Origin: Bacteroidales bacterium
Lineage (GTDB): Bacteria; Bacteroidota; Bacteroidia; Bacteroidales; F082
Assembly (NCBI GenBank): GCA_017461665.1
Contig: JAFTXI010000026.1
Coordinates: 1 to 43,654 of the forward strand
Reading direction: 5' to 3'
Length of the DNA: 43,654 bases
How positions within the stretch are numbered: the stretch's first letter is position 1; the number at the start of each line of letters is the position of its first letter. Below are positions 8,401 through 15,894 of the stretch, piece by piece. The translations under genes were made by a program, and so were the position numbers. The notes beneath the pieces are model-generated. The model was given only the letters and a program-made list of their open reading frames with translations. It had not been told where the DNA came from and searched no databases.

Positions 8401-10288
8401 CAAAACTATTTTTAACAAACTCATTCAACTCTTTACCTTTCAAGAGGTTCTTTGAGAGGCGTGCCAAGTCGTAGAGTTTCTTGATTGTGTCTTTTTGTTC
8501 TTCTTCGCTCCTGTCGGAAAGTCCCGCTACTACAGGGTTGTTAGCGTTGAGCATGAGGGTGTAACTGTCTGGCATTGTGCCCCACATCGACATTCCGTTC
8601 ATCGCGCTCATGTCTTTCATACGGCGCATCCATTCGTTTTGAATGACTTCGACAGGTGCGTCGTCTTCGCCTAAGTTGCTGAACTCTACGTTGAAAGATG
8701 TCTTGTCGATGACTTCTTCAAAAACTTTCTTGATGTTTTCTTTTTGTTCGTCGTTGAGTTTGGATTCTTTGGCGTCGCCTTCTTTCTCGATGAGTTTGTC
8801 GATAGAGGCGGAGTCAACACGAGCAAAAGAGCAGTCGCCGAATTTCTGTTCGAAGGTGCTCATGAGATGTGAATCCAAGATGCCGTCCATCAAAAGAACG
8901 TTATAGCCTTTGCTCTTGGCGTTTTCGATGTTGTTGTATTGTTCATCGGCGTCGGTGGCATAAAGATAAACGAGTTTGTTATCTTTGTTCTTCTGTTTCT
9001 CTTCGATGAGTTTCTTGTATTCTTCTATGGTGTAATATTTTCCGTCGGTGTCTTTGAAAAGCATGAACTTCTCGGCTCTCTCGAAGAACTTAGGGTCGGC
9101 AATCATTCCGTATTGGATGAAGACGCTGATGTCGTCCCATTTCTTCTCGTATTCTGCGCGGTCTTTCTTGAAGAGCTCTTCAAGTTTTTCAGCTACTTTC
9201 TTAGTGATATATCCTGAAATCTTCTTGACGTTCTGGTCGTTTTGCAAGAAAGAACGGCTGACGTTCAAAGGAATATCGGGTGAGTCTATCACACCGTGAA
9301 GCATACTGAGGAACTCAGGCAAGATGCCTTCTACTGAGTCTGTCACGAATACTTCATTGCAATAGAGCTGAATCTTGTTGCGTTGGAACTCGTATCTGTT
9401 CTTTATTTTTGGGAAGTATAAGATACCTGTCAAGTTGAAAGGATAATCGACGTTGAGATGGATGTGGAAGAGTGGTGTCTCGAAGTTCATCGGGTACAAG
9501 ACATGGTAGAAGTCGTCGTATTCTTTGTCTTCTATTGATGAAGGCGATTTCTTCCAGAGAGGAGCTACGTCGTTGATAATCCATGGTTTCTCTACGGACT
9601 TAGTTTTTTGGTTGCCGTTTTCGTCAGTCTCGCCTTCTATTGGTTCGTTGACTGTTTTTGTTCCGAATTGGATTGGCACCGAGAGGAATTTGCAGTATTT
9701 GTTTAACAGCTCGCGTATCTTGCTTTCTTCCAAGAAATCTTCGCAGTCGTCGGAGATATAAAGGATTACGTCAGTGCCGCGTGTGCCTTTAGGAATCTCG
9801 TTCATTGTGTATTCCGGGCTGCCGTCGCATTCCCAGATGACACCTTTTTCTTCTTCTGTCTGTCTGAATGATTTTGTGATGAGAGCCACTTTGTTGGAAA
9901 CCATGAAAGAAGAGTAGAATCCTAATCCGAAGTGACCTATGATGTTAGCGGCTTCTGCTTCAGTCTGAGTCTTGAATTTCTCGACGAATTCTGTCGCACC
10001 AGAGAAAGCAATTTGGTTTATGTATTTATCGACTTCTTCGCTTGTCATGCCTATGCCGTTGTCGCGAATTGTCAGAGTTTTTTTCTGTTTGTCTATTTCG
10101 ACTTTGATGGTGAGGTCGCCGAGTTCGCCTTGGAACTCACCTGCTGAAGCAAGCGTCTTGAGTTTGTTTGTAGCATCGACTGCATTACTTACGATCTCAC
10201 GTAAAAATATCTCATTTTCAGAATATAAGAACTTTTTGATTACAGGAAAAATGTTTTCCGTTTTTACACCTATTGAACCTGTTTGCAT
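8384..10288 (-). CDS. htpG: Molecular chaperone HtpG (bacterial Hsp90)
   Basis: A 634-residue cytosolic ATP-dependent chaperone that remodels client proteins, often with DnaK. The ATG at 10288 is chosen because Hsp90 proteins begin M-Q-T-G-x-I-G; an upstream in-frame extension to 10348 has no homologous character. The N-terminal GHKL ATPase shows the classic motifs: SENEIFLREIVSNAVDA (catalytic E and N), IRDNGIGMT, and IIGHFGLGFYSSFMV with the ATP lid. The middle domain has GVIDSPDIPLNVSRSFLQ with the conserved R. The C-terminal dimerisation domain has RMKDMSAMNGM. Its last codons lie in an 8-bp repeat array. No clear promoter was seen close to the start. Confidence 0.97.
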   Translation of the reverse strand: MQTGSIGVKTENIFPVIKKFLYSENEIFLREIVSNAVDATNKLKTLASAGEFQGELGDLTIKVEIDKQKKTLTIRDNGIGMTSEEVDKYINQIAFSGATEFVEKFKTQTEAEAANIIGHFGLGFYSSFMVSNKVALITKSFRQTEEEKGVIWECDGSPEYTMNEIPKGTRGTDVILYISDDCEDFLEESKIRELLNKYCKFLSVPIQFGTKTVNEPIEGETDENGNQKTKSVEKPWIINDVAPLWKKSPSSIEDKEYDDFYHVLYPMNFETPLFHIHLNVDYPFNLTGILYFPKIKNRYEFQRNKIQLYCNEVFVTDSVEGILPEFLSMLHGVIDSPDIPLNVSRSFLQNDQNVKKISGYITKKVAEKLEELFKKDRAEYEKKWDDISVFIQYGMIADPKFFERAEKFMLFKDTDGKYYTIEEYKKLIEEKQKNKDNKLVYLYATDADEQYNNIENAKSKGYNVLLMDGILDSHLMSTFEQKFGDCSFARVDSASIDKLIEKEGDAKESKLNDEQKENIKKVFEEVIDKTSFNVEFSNLGEDDAPVEVIQNEWMRRMKDMSAMNGMSMWGTMPDSYTLMLNANNPVVAGLSDRSEEEQKDTIKKLYDLARLSKNLLKGKELNEFVKNSFEVMKK

Positions 10289-10375
10289 ATCTGTATTTTT
10301 TAAAATGTTATTTTTTTTCTGTCGCTCGAATGTCAAACAATATGCCATGAAAATGTCACTGACAAAATTTCATTT

Positions 10376-10408
10376 AATTAGGGATTAGGAGTTGGGAATT
10401 AGGAATTG
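10376..10408. repeat. 7-bp phased micro-repeat (attagga)
   Basis: Units attaggg, attagga, gttggga, attagga, attg, about 90 bp upstream of htpG on the plus strand. Apart from this array and the promoter near 10640, I see nothing recognisable in 10289-10700. Confidence 0.5.
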
Positions 10409-10639
10409 ATTTGTTTGCTAAACTTTAAACTGCTCAACACTTTTATAAACTATTCCACAAAAAAATGTAGATTTGTAAAATAATCCCGATAGAAATAAAA
10501 TCATAGGAATTTATGCAAAGGTGAAAAATATTGGATGATGTTTTTTTTAAAAATAATATTGTATGAAATTGATAAGGTACGATTAAATGAATATTAGGTA
10601 TTTACCCTCCCAATTTTCTTAAAATAATATTAAAAAATG

Positions 10640-10671
10640 TTTGGAAAATTGAAATAGAAATATAAACTTTG
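10640..10671 (+). promoter_or_regulatory. Putative promoter upstream of 10701
   Basis: TTTG at 10640-10643 is followed 19 nt later by TAaacTTTG at 10663-10671. This is close to the -33/-7 layout of Bacteroidota promoters, with one extra base in the -7 box. It could drive the decayed reading frame and the lipoprotein gene. Confidence 0.35.
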
Positions 10672-10700
10672 CGGAACATAATAGAGAAGTAAAAAGAGAT

Positions 10701-10898
10701 ATGGAGAATAAGAAAAACGACATACAAATCTTAGGCAAGAACAAGTTCATAGAACGTATATCTCGATGAATATAGCATTTATCGAGAGTTATTTTCAAAG
10801 AAATAAATCAAACTACTGATGTGGAAAAATGGGTTCTATCCATTGATGTAGGAAAATTAATAATAAATAGAACCCTTCTTAATAGAATCACAAAATAA
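10701..10898 (+). pseudogene. Possible decayed small gene of about 65 codons
   Basis: An ATG at 10701 opens MENKKNDIQILGKNKFIERI and stops after 22 codons. The neighbouring frame continues with LDEYSIYRELFSK, and the third with EINQTTDVEKWVLSIDVGK to a TAA at 10896-10898. Read through two single-base frameshifts, the three pieces join into one coherent hydrophilic protein of about 65 residues. No family is recognised. It may be a remnant or chance; the case rests on the promoter-like sequence upstream and the coding-like composition. Confidence 0.28.
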
Positions 10899-10911
10899 AA
10901 ATACTATAAAA

Positions 10912-11637
10912 ATGAAAAAAATAGTTTTACTTTTAATGGTTTGTACTCTTGGTATAATGTCATGTAAGAGAGATTATTTGAATGTTAATAATGGTAATAA
11001 TGTCCGTTTATACCATGAAGAAACGCATCAAATTGATGCTGAAGCAGAATCTGTAATAACATACAAGTCCAATAATGAGTATCATGCAGAAGTTAATGCA
11101 CAGGGTTTGGTTAAAGCAAATTATGTGGGCAAGACTAATGTTACTTTGACCAATGAAAATGGTGACGCAGCAAATGTTGAAATTGATGTTATACCTATAA
11201 GCAATTTGTTCACGGAACCAAATATTTCTATTGGTGAGACTGAAGCCTCTGTGATAAATAAATATGGGATACCAGATGTTGTTGATGACGATTCATATTT
11301 TTATAGTGGTTATTCGTCTAAGGCACCATATCTGTTGGTGCTATTTGAAAATGGTGTGGTGGAGTCTTATTCTGTATTAGTTGATGTTGATTCCTCGGAT
11401 ATCGAACAACTAGTGACATTTCTTGACGAAAGATATAAATACGTAGGTGATTCGGGAGATTGTTTATTTTATGTGAATGCATTATCTGTTTCAGATGCAA
11501 CAATATCTATAGGTGTTGGTTTTATGACATTAGATTATGAAATATATGCTATGGTGGCATACATGAATACAAATGACATCAAATCTGCATCAGACATGAA
11601 AAGATTAGAGACTGTATTTATGAAATATATTAAATAG
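10912..11637 (+). CDS. Putative lipoprotein with an Ig-like (Big_2) segment
   Basis: A 241-residue protein with a lipoprotein signal peptide: KK, a hydrophobic run, and GIMSC with the acylated Cys at 18. Residues about 40-95 read like a Big_2 Ig fold (ITYKSNNEYHAEVNAQG, VKANYVGKTNVTLTNENGD, VEIDVIP). Residues about 105-175 begin with ISIGETEASVINKYGIPD, which resembles the start of SmpA/BamE-like domains, followed by strands around YLLVLFENGVVESYSVLV. It is probably attached to the inner leaflet of the outer membrane or surface-exposed. A strong terminator follows at 11661. The function is unknown. Confidence 0.6.
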   Translation: MKKIVLLLMVCTLGIMSCKRDYLNVNNGNNVRLYHEETHQIDAEAESVITYKSNNEYHAEVNAQGLVKANYVGKTNVTLTNENGDAANVEIDVIPISNLFTEPNISIGETEASVINKYGIPDVVDDDSYFYSGYSSKAPYLLVLFENGVVESYSVLVDVDSSDIEQLVTFLDERYKYVGDSGDCLFYVNALSVSDATISIGVGFMTLDYEIYAMVAYMNTNDIKSASDMKRLETVFMKYIK

Positions 11638-11660
11638 TTTACAATATTTTTATAATAAGC

Positions 11661-11719
11661 AAATCCCTCATTGAGTGACGAAATTTTTAAAATCAAGCAC
11701 TCATTGAGGGATTTTTTTT
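11661..11719 (+). terminator. Rho-independent terminator after the lipoprotein gene
   Basis: Arms AAATCCCTCATTGAGTG (11661-11677) and CACTCATTGAGGGATTT (11698-11714) pair over 17 bp with one mismatch around a 20-nt loop, followed by a T8 run. The following gene therefore needs its own promoter. Confidence 0.85.
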
Positions 11720-11726
11720 ATATTTG
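11719..11726 (+). promoter_or_regulatory. -7 element for the AAA_14 ATPase gene
   Basis: TATATTTG directly follows the T-run of the terminator and lies 13 nt before the ATG at 11740, giving a very short leader. Confidence 0.5.
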
Positions 11727-11739
11727 CAAAAAAAATATT

Positions 11740-12915
11740 ATGATAGATATTTCTTTATATTCTTACATGGATTCAATGCTTAAGCAAACTCCTTTGAAGT
11801 TTAAGCGTTATATGTATGATAAAATTGCGTGGAATAACAGGTTGGTTGGTGTGGTCGGTCCTCGTGGTATTGGCAAGTCAACCATGTTGTTGCAATATAT
11901 TAAAGAACATAGTAATGACAAAGAATATTTATATGTGTCGGCTGACCATACGTATTTTACAAATCATAGTCTGATTGAACTTGTTGACGATTTTGTGAAG
12001 TATGGCGGAACTCGTCTTTTCATTGATGAAGTTCATAAATATAAGACGTGGTCAAGGGAGCTGAAACAGGCATACGATGTTTATCCTAATCTGAAGATTG
12101 TTTTTACAGGTTCTTCTGTCTTGGATATTATGGAAGGTGAGGCGGATCTGAGCAGAAGAGCGTTGATGTATTCAATGCAGGGATTGTCGTTTCGTGAGTA
12201 TTTGGGATTGTTTCATGACATAAATGTGCCTTCGTTTACCTTGCCTCAAATACTCGAGCACAAGATTGAATTGTCCGACTTGGAACATCCTTTACTTCTT
12301 TTTCAGGAATATTTAAAGACAGGATATTATCCTTTTTCTAAAGAAGATGGATTTGAAATTCGTATGGAAAATATTATAGACCAGACTGTTGGAATGGATA
12401 TACCGCAATATGCCGACATGAAGGCTTCAACGGCGAGGAAGTTGAAAAGAATGTTGGTCGTGATTTCTCAGTTGGCTCCATATAAACCTAATGCGGAAAG
12501 TTTAGCGACGGAGATAGGTGTAAGTAAAAATAACATCTCCGACTACTTGGTTTATTTGGAAAAAGCAGGAATGATAGGAATGTTGAGAGATGAGACGGGT
12601 GGTTTGAGAGGTTTAGGTAAAGTTGAAAAGGTTTATGTCGATAATCCAAACCTGATGAATGTTCTGTCGGGAGGAAGTCCTGATGTGGGTAATATTAGAG
12701 AGACTTTTTTCTATAATCAGATGCGAGTGATGAATGATGTCATATCGTCGAAAAAATCAGATTTCGTCATTGATGAATTCACATTTGAGATTGGAGGAAA
12801 AAACAAGAAACAGAAACAAATATCTGATATTCCTAATTCGTTTGTGGTGAAAGACGATATAGAAATAGGTCACGCCAATGTGATTCCATTATGGTACTTT
12901 GGTATGAATTATTAA
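11740..12915 (+). CDS. AAA_14 / DUF4143 family ATPase
   Basis: A 391-residue protein. The ATG at 11740 is used because a longer in-frame start at 11671 (TTG) would lie inside the terminator stem. Residues 36-130 are the AAA_14 P-loop domain: Walker A GPRGIGKST (40-48), Walker B LFIDEVHKY (D96, E97), and sensor-1 IVFTGSS. The conserved SLSFREYL-type segment appears as GLSFREYLGLF. A winged-helix-like part (SLATEIGVSKNNISDYLVYLEKAGMI) leads into the DUF4143 region (VYVDNPNLMNVL, FYNQMRV) and a C-terminal nuclease-like strand set (SDFVIDEFTFEIGGKNK). These ATPases are frequent accessory genes in Bacteroidota and their role is not established. Confidence 0.88.
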   Translation: MIDISLYSYMDSMLKQTPLKFKRYMYDKIAWNNRLVGVVGPRGIGKSTMLLQYIKEHSNDKEYLYVSADHTYFTNHSLIELVDDFVKYGGTRLFIDEVHKYKTWSRELKQAYDVYPNLKIVFTGSSVLDIMEGEADLSRRALMYSMQGLSFREYLGLFHDINVPSFTLPQILEHKIELSDLEHPLLLFQEYLKTGYYPFSKEDGFEIRMENIIDQTVGMDIPQYADMKASTARKLKRMLVVISQLAPYKPNAESLATEIGVSKNNISDYLVYLEKAGMIGMLRDETGGLRGLGKVEKVYVDNPNLMNVLSGGSPDVGNIRETFFYNQMRVMNDVISSKKSDFVIDEFTFEIGGKNKKQKQISDIPNSFVVKDDIEIGHANVIPLWYFGMNY

Positions 12916-12941
12916 TTACAAAAGATTATTGAATAAAGACT

Positions 12942-14198
12942 ATGCAAAAATTCATAAATAAATTAGAATCATCGTTGAAAGATGGTAGTTTCGTTAAGTT
13001 GACGTTATCGAAATATGTGGGTATGCGACATGTCACGTCCGTACAAAGTCAATCAATGGCGGACATTCGTAATGTTTATGTGAAACCGATAATCCTTCGT
13101 AATGAGAAGATGTTTTCTTTTACTTATCGTTACGAGAGACGCGACGAGACAAAAAACTACGATGCTGAACAATCGTTAGAGATAATAACACAACTCATTT
13201 CTGAAGTCTTCCTTAACGCTTCATTATTTACTCTGACAGAGGACGTCAGCCTGATGATAAGCAAGAAGGGAAAAGTAACGGTGATGAGCAAGTCTGTTAA
13301 AGAAGTTCGAGAGCAGAACACTGAACACGACAAGGTGAAGAATCGTCTCATAAATCTGGAGAATCCGTGGTGGTTCAAACTCGGACTGACGACGCGTGAA
13401 GGCAAAGTCACTGCCGATATGCAGCATAAGTACAAGCAGATTTGTAAGTATGTGGAGATTGTCGATGGTGTGATGAAGAACGTGAAGTTCGACGGAAAGA
13501 TTCGTATCGCCGACATGGGCGCCGGAAAAGGTTATCTCACTTTTGCGTTGTATGAATATCTCACACAAAGATGTCATTACGACATCGCGATGGAAGGTGT
13601 TGAGATTCGTCCCGACTTGGTTGTCAAGATAAACGAGATAATCAAAGAGTCGAATATGAAAGACTTCCGTTTTGTGGAAAGCAGTATTGAAGCTTACGCT
13701 TGTCAACAAGTTACCAAGTCACCAAGTCATCAAGACATCAGGTTGGTAAGCTCGGAGACTCGGAGACTTGGAGACTCGGAGACTCAATTAGGCATCCTCA
13801 TCGCTCTTCATGCTTGTAACACTGCCACCGACGATGCTATTATAAAAGGTATAGAGTCGGGAGCAAAGTTGATAATATGTGCGCCTTGTTGTCACAAGCA
13901 GATTCGTCGTGAGATGGAGAAGTCGGGAGTCGTCAATCCAATAACGCAGCACGGAATTTTCAAGGAACGTCAGGCTGTTATGATTACCGATACTATACGA
14001 GCTTTGATAATGGAATATTTTGGTTACAAGACTCAGATTATGGAGTTTATCGAGATGGAGCATACTCCGAAGAATATTCTTTTGGTGGGAAGAAAAAGCG
14101 AAGCTCCAGTAGATAGAGAGTCAATATTGAAACAGATTGAAAATATAAAGAGTCAATACGGAATAGAGAGACATTATTTGGAGAGGATTTTCAATTAA
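12942..14198 (+). CDS. SAM-dependent methyltransferase (Methyltransf_32 type) with an in-frame repeat insertion
   Basis: A 418-residue protein. Residues about 1-170 form an N-terminal region with KNRLINLENPWWFKLGLTT. The class-I methyltransferase core starts with motif I IRIADMGAGKGYLTFALYEYL (about 188-208), then AMEGVEIRPDLV (acidic end of strand 2) and GILIALHACNTATDDAI (motif IV region). CAPCCHKQIRREM follows. This layout fits Methyltransf_32, which includes tRNA- and peptide-modifying enzymes; the substrate is unknown. Between strand 3 (SSIEAY) and motif IV (GILIALHAC), about 28 residues are encoded by 8-bp repeat DNA (13708-13785). They would form a polar loop at the core edge. The gene follows the ATPase gene by 26 bp, probably in the same transcript. 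Confidence 0.82.
   Translation: MQKFINKLESSLKDGSFVKLTLSKYVGMRHVTSVQSQSMADIRNVYVKPIILRNEKMFSFTYRYERRDETKNYDAEQSLEIITQLISEVFLNASLFTLTEDVSLMISKKGKVTVMSKSVKEVREQNTEHDKVKNRLINLENPWWFKLGLTTREGKVTADMQHKYKQICKYVEIVDGVMKNVKFDGKIRIADMGAGKGYLTFALYEYLTQRCHYDIAMEGVEIRPDLVVKINEIIKESNMKDFRFVESSIEAYACQQVTKSPSHQDIRLVSSETRRLGDSETQLGILIALHACNTATDDAIIKGIESGAKLIICAPCCHKQIRREMEKSGVVNPITQHGIFKERQAVMITDTIRALIMEYFGYKTQIMEFIEMEHTPKNILLVGRKSEAPVDRESILKQIENIKSQYGIERHYLERIFN
13708..13785 (+). repeat. 8-bp phased micro-repeats inside the methyltransferase coding sequence
   Basis: Units aagttacc, aagtcacc, aagtcatc, aagacatc (13708-13739) are followed by ctcggaga, ctcggaga, cttggaga, ctcggaga, ctc (13751-13785). They are in frame, contain no stop, and resemble the spacer arrays at 37710-37860 and 43383-43405. 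Confidence 0.8.
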
Positions 14199-14212
14199 CA
14201 ATTTACAATTAT
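14193..14212. repeat. 7-bp phased micro-repeat (acaatta) at the methyltransferase stop
   Basis: Units caatta, acaattt, acaatta, beginning with the last codons and TAA of the methyltransferase gene. Confidence 0.5.
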
Positions 14213-14213
14213 G

Positions 14214-14235
14214 TAGGGGCGTTTCGCATACGCCC
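14214..14235. repeat. Dispersed GGGCGTAT hairpin, copy 2
   Basis: TAGGGGCGTttcgcatACGCCC has a 6-bp GGGCGT/ACGCCC stem. It is nearly the inverse of the element at 7207-7230. Both copies are flanked by aattgt-type 7-bp repeats. Confidence 0.6.
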
Positions 14236-14279
14236 TTGCAAATTACACAAAAGCAGCGTTTTATTCATAGCAGCGTTTT

Positions 14280-14394
14280 GCGTTAGGGATTGGAGCGACA
14301 TCCTTTGCGAACTTTCACGTGTGCGAGAGCGGGGAAGATTGAGCGAGCAAAGATATAGCGGAAAGCCCGACGGCGGAGCCGGAACGCCCAAAAG
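14280..14394 (-). other. GC-rich intergenic element of about 115 bp, possibly structured
   Basis: This block is clearly richer in G+C than the surrounding DNA. On the minus strand it opens with TTTTGGGCGTTCCGGC, has a small CGGC-tcc-GCCG hairpin, continues with GTCGGGCTTTCCGCTATATC, and closes with GGATGTCGCTCCAATCCC and TAACGC. The short reading frames crossing it have no protein-like composition. From memory, sequences with these same two ends occur in intergenic DNA of many Bacteroidota genomes; I cannot verify this here. It could be a dispersed repeat or a structured RNA. Around it, 14199-14601 also holds a hairpin (14214), short repeats and the ilvE promoter, but no gene. Confidence 0.45.
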
Positions 14395-14399
14395 CAATT

Positions 14400-14458
14400 C
14401 GTAATGCATAATTCATAATTGGAGTTGAACTTTGTGTTCTTTGCGTATTGCGAGAGAA
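14400..14458. repeat. Micro-repeats (atgcata/attcata and ttctttgcg)
   Basis: Units atgcata, attcata, attgga in 7-bp phase are followed by tttgtgttctttgcgtattg-type sequence. The latter resembles tgcgtttctttgcgtctttg at 43411-43430. Confidence 0.4.
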
Positions 14459-14545
14459 GGGTCAAAAGCAGAGATGCATCAATGTGTGTTTATATTGCAA
14501 GAAAAAATAATTTCAAAAAACATCTTCCATCTAAATAAAAATGTT

Positions 14546-14553
14546 TATCTTCG
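14546..14553 (+). promoter_or_regulatory. Probable -7 element for ilvE
   Basis: TATCTTCG matches TAnnTTTG at 7 of 8 positions, 48 nt before the ilvE ATG. Confidence 0.35.
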
Positions 14554-14601
14554 TGGACGTGAAAAAAATAACAAAGTAATTAACGTTAAAAAAATATTAT
14601 C

Positions 14602-15624
14602 ATGCAAAACATCGAATGGTCAAAATTGCCTTTTGGTTATTATCCAACTAATTACAATGTTCGTTGCTACTACAGAAACGGACAATGGGGTGAAATCGAA
14701 GTAAGTTCAGAAACAACAGTCAACATTCACATGGCAGCAACATGTTTGCACTATGGTCAAGAAGCTTTCGAAGGTTTGAAGGCTTTCCGTGGCGTTGACG
14801 GCAAAGTTCGTATCTTCCGTTTGGAAGAAAATGCAAAACGTTTGCAATCTTCATGCGACGGCATCATGATGCCTCAATTCCCAATCGAGAAGTTCAGAGA
14901 GGCTATGATCAAATGTGTTCAACTCAATTCTGAATTCATTCCTCCATACGAAAGCGGCGCTTCGTTATACCTCCGCCCATTGATTATCGGTACAGGTATC
15001 CGTGTCGGTGTTAGCCCAGCTGACGAATATTTGTTCTTAGTTTTTGCAACACCTGTAGGTCCATACTTCAAAGGTGGTTTCCAAGCTAACCCTTACGTCA
15101 TCACACGTAAATACGACCGTGCTGCTCCTCTCGGAACAGGTACATTTAAAGTCGGTGGTAACTACGCAGCAAGTATGCGTCCACACGTAGAAGCTTGTCA
15201 CGGTGGCAAATACGCATGCGAATTCTATTTGGATGCTAAAGAAAAATGCTATATCGACGAAGCCGGCGCAGCTAACTTCTTCGCTATTAAAGATAACACA
15301 TACATCACTCCATTGTCAACATCAATCCTTCCTTCAATCACAAATAAGAGCTTGATGTTCTTGGCAGAGAAACTCGGTATGAAAGTAGAACGTCGTCCAA
15401 TTCACGTTGACGAACTCGCTACATTTGAAGAAGCAGGCGCTTGTGGTACAGCAGCCGTTATCAGCCCAATCTCACGCATCGACGACTTAGACAACAACAA
15501 GTCATACACATTCGGCGATGGCAAACCAGGTCCACAAAGTGAGAAATTATACAACAAACTCCGTGGTATTCAAACAGGTGCTGAACCAGATGAATACGGT
15601 TGGATCACAGAAGTTGAAATTTGA
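14602..15624 (+). CDS. ilvE: Branched-chain-amino-acid aminotransferase
   Basis: A 340-residue class IV PLP aminotransferase that interconverts leucine, isoleucine and valine with their 2-oxo acids, using glutamate/2-oxoglutarate. Family motifs are in order: HYGQEAFEGLKAFRG (50-64), the RPLIIGTG substrate loop, GTGTFKVGGNYAAS with the PLP lysine K183, YIDEAGAANFFAI, and TAAVISPISRI for the phosphate-binding end. The length is typical of the BCAT-II branch. It is monocistronic, with a palindrome and a strong terminator downstream. In an anaerobe carrying IorAB (32528-34132), amino-acid transamination feeds 2-oxo acids to ferredoxin-linked oxidoreductases; that link is an inference. Confidence 0.96.
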   Translation: MQNIEWSKLPFGYYPTNYNVRCYYRNGQWGEIEVSSETTVNIHMAATCLHYGQEAFEGLKAFRGVDGKVRIFRLEENAKRLQSSCDGIMMPQFPIEKFREAMIKCVQLNSEFIPPYESGASLYLRPLIIGTGIRVGVSPADEYLFLVFATPVGPYFKGGFQANPYVITRKYDRAAPLGTGTFKVGGNYAASMRPHVEACHGGKYACEFYLDAKEKCYIDEAGAANFFAIKDNTYITPLSTSILPSITNKSLMFLAEKLGMKVERRPIHVDELATFEEAGACGTAAVISPISRIDDLDNNKSYTFGDGKPGPQSEKLYNKLRGIQTGAEPDEYGWITEVEI

Positions 15625-15636
15625 AAATTAATGTAG

Positions 15637-15688
15637 AGACGCGTCAATCACACTGTTGAAAATAAACAAGAATGTGATTGACACGTCT
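15637..15688. repeat. GAGACG stem-loop repeat, copy A
   Basis: Arms AGACGCGTCAATCACACT (15637-15654) and AATGTGATTGACACGTCT (15671-15688) pair with two mismatches around 16 nt. It is one member of the dispersed family described in the findings and lies 12 bp after ilvE. Confidence 0.7.
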
Positions 15689-15698
15689 GAGATTAGAC

Positions 15699-15716
15699 GT
15701 TACACAGATGTGTGAC
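15699..15716. other. Imperfect palindrome GTTACACAgaTGTGTGAC
   Basis: Eight-base arms with one mismatch around two bases, between the stem-loop and the terminator after ilvE. It could be part of the repeat cluster or a binding site; nothing else supports a function. Confidence 0.3.
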
Positions 15717-15740
15717 AGAAGATTAATACCCGAAAACCCA

Positions 15741-15788
15741 ATAGAGACGTCATTGCAAAATGGTGTCTCTATTTTTTTTTTTTTTTTT
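15741..15788 (+). terminator. Terminator downstream of ilvE with a T17 run
   Basis: Arms ATAGAGACGTCATT and AATGGTGTCTCTAT (12 of 14 complementary) are followed by 17 consecutive T (15772-15788). The arms carry the same GAGACG motif as the dispersed stem-loops. Confidence 0.8.
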
Positions 15789-15810
15789 GAAAAAAAACTT
15801 AAAATTCCTA

Positions 15811-15841
15811 TTGGTTTTATTTTGATTAATGTGTATTTTTG
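15811..15841 (+). promoter_or_regulatory. Promoter of the first Omp28-like gene
   Basis: TTG at 15811-15813 and TATTTTTG at 15834-15841 are separated by 20 nt, a good match to the Bacteroidota -33/-7 arrangement, about 54 nt before the ATG. Confidence 0.6.
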
Positions 15842-15894
15842 TAGCCTAATTTTTTTTAGAAAATTATGAATATTAATAATTAAAATTTAACCAA

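Noticed and set aside
11671-11739. Longer start (TTG at 11671) for the AAA_14 ATPase
   Set aside because: It lies inside a strong terminator stem and upstream of a TATATTTG promoter; the ATG at 11740 fits family N-termini.
14209-14465. Minus-strand short reading frames across the GC-rich element
   Set aside because: They overlap a hairpin and the GC-rich block, have low-complexity composition, and show no family pattern; treated as non-coding.
15678-15869. Plus-strand 63-codon frame after ilvE
   Set aside because: It crosses a palindrome, a terminator and the T17 run (poly-Phe); not a gene.
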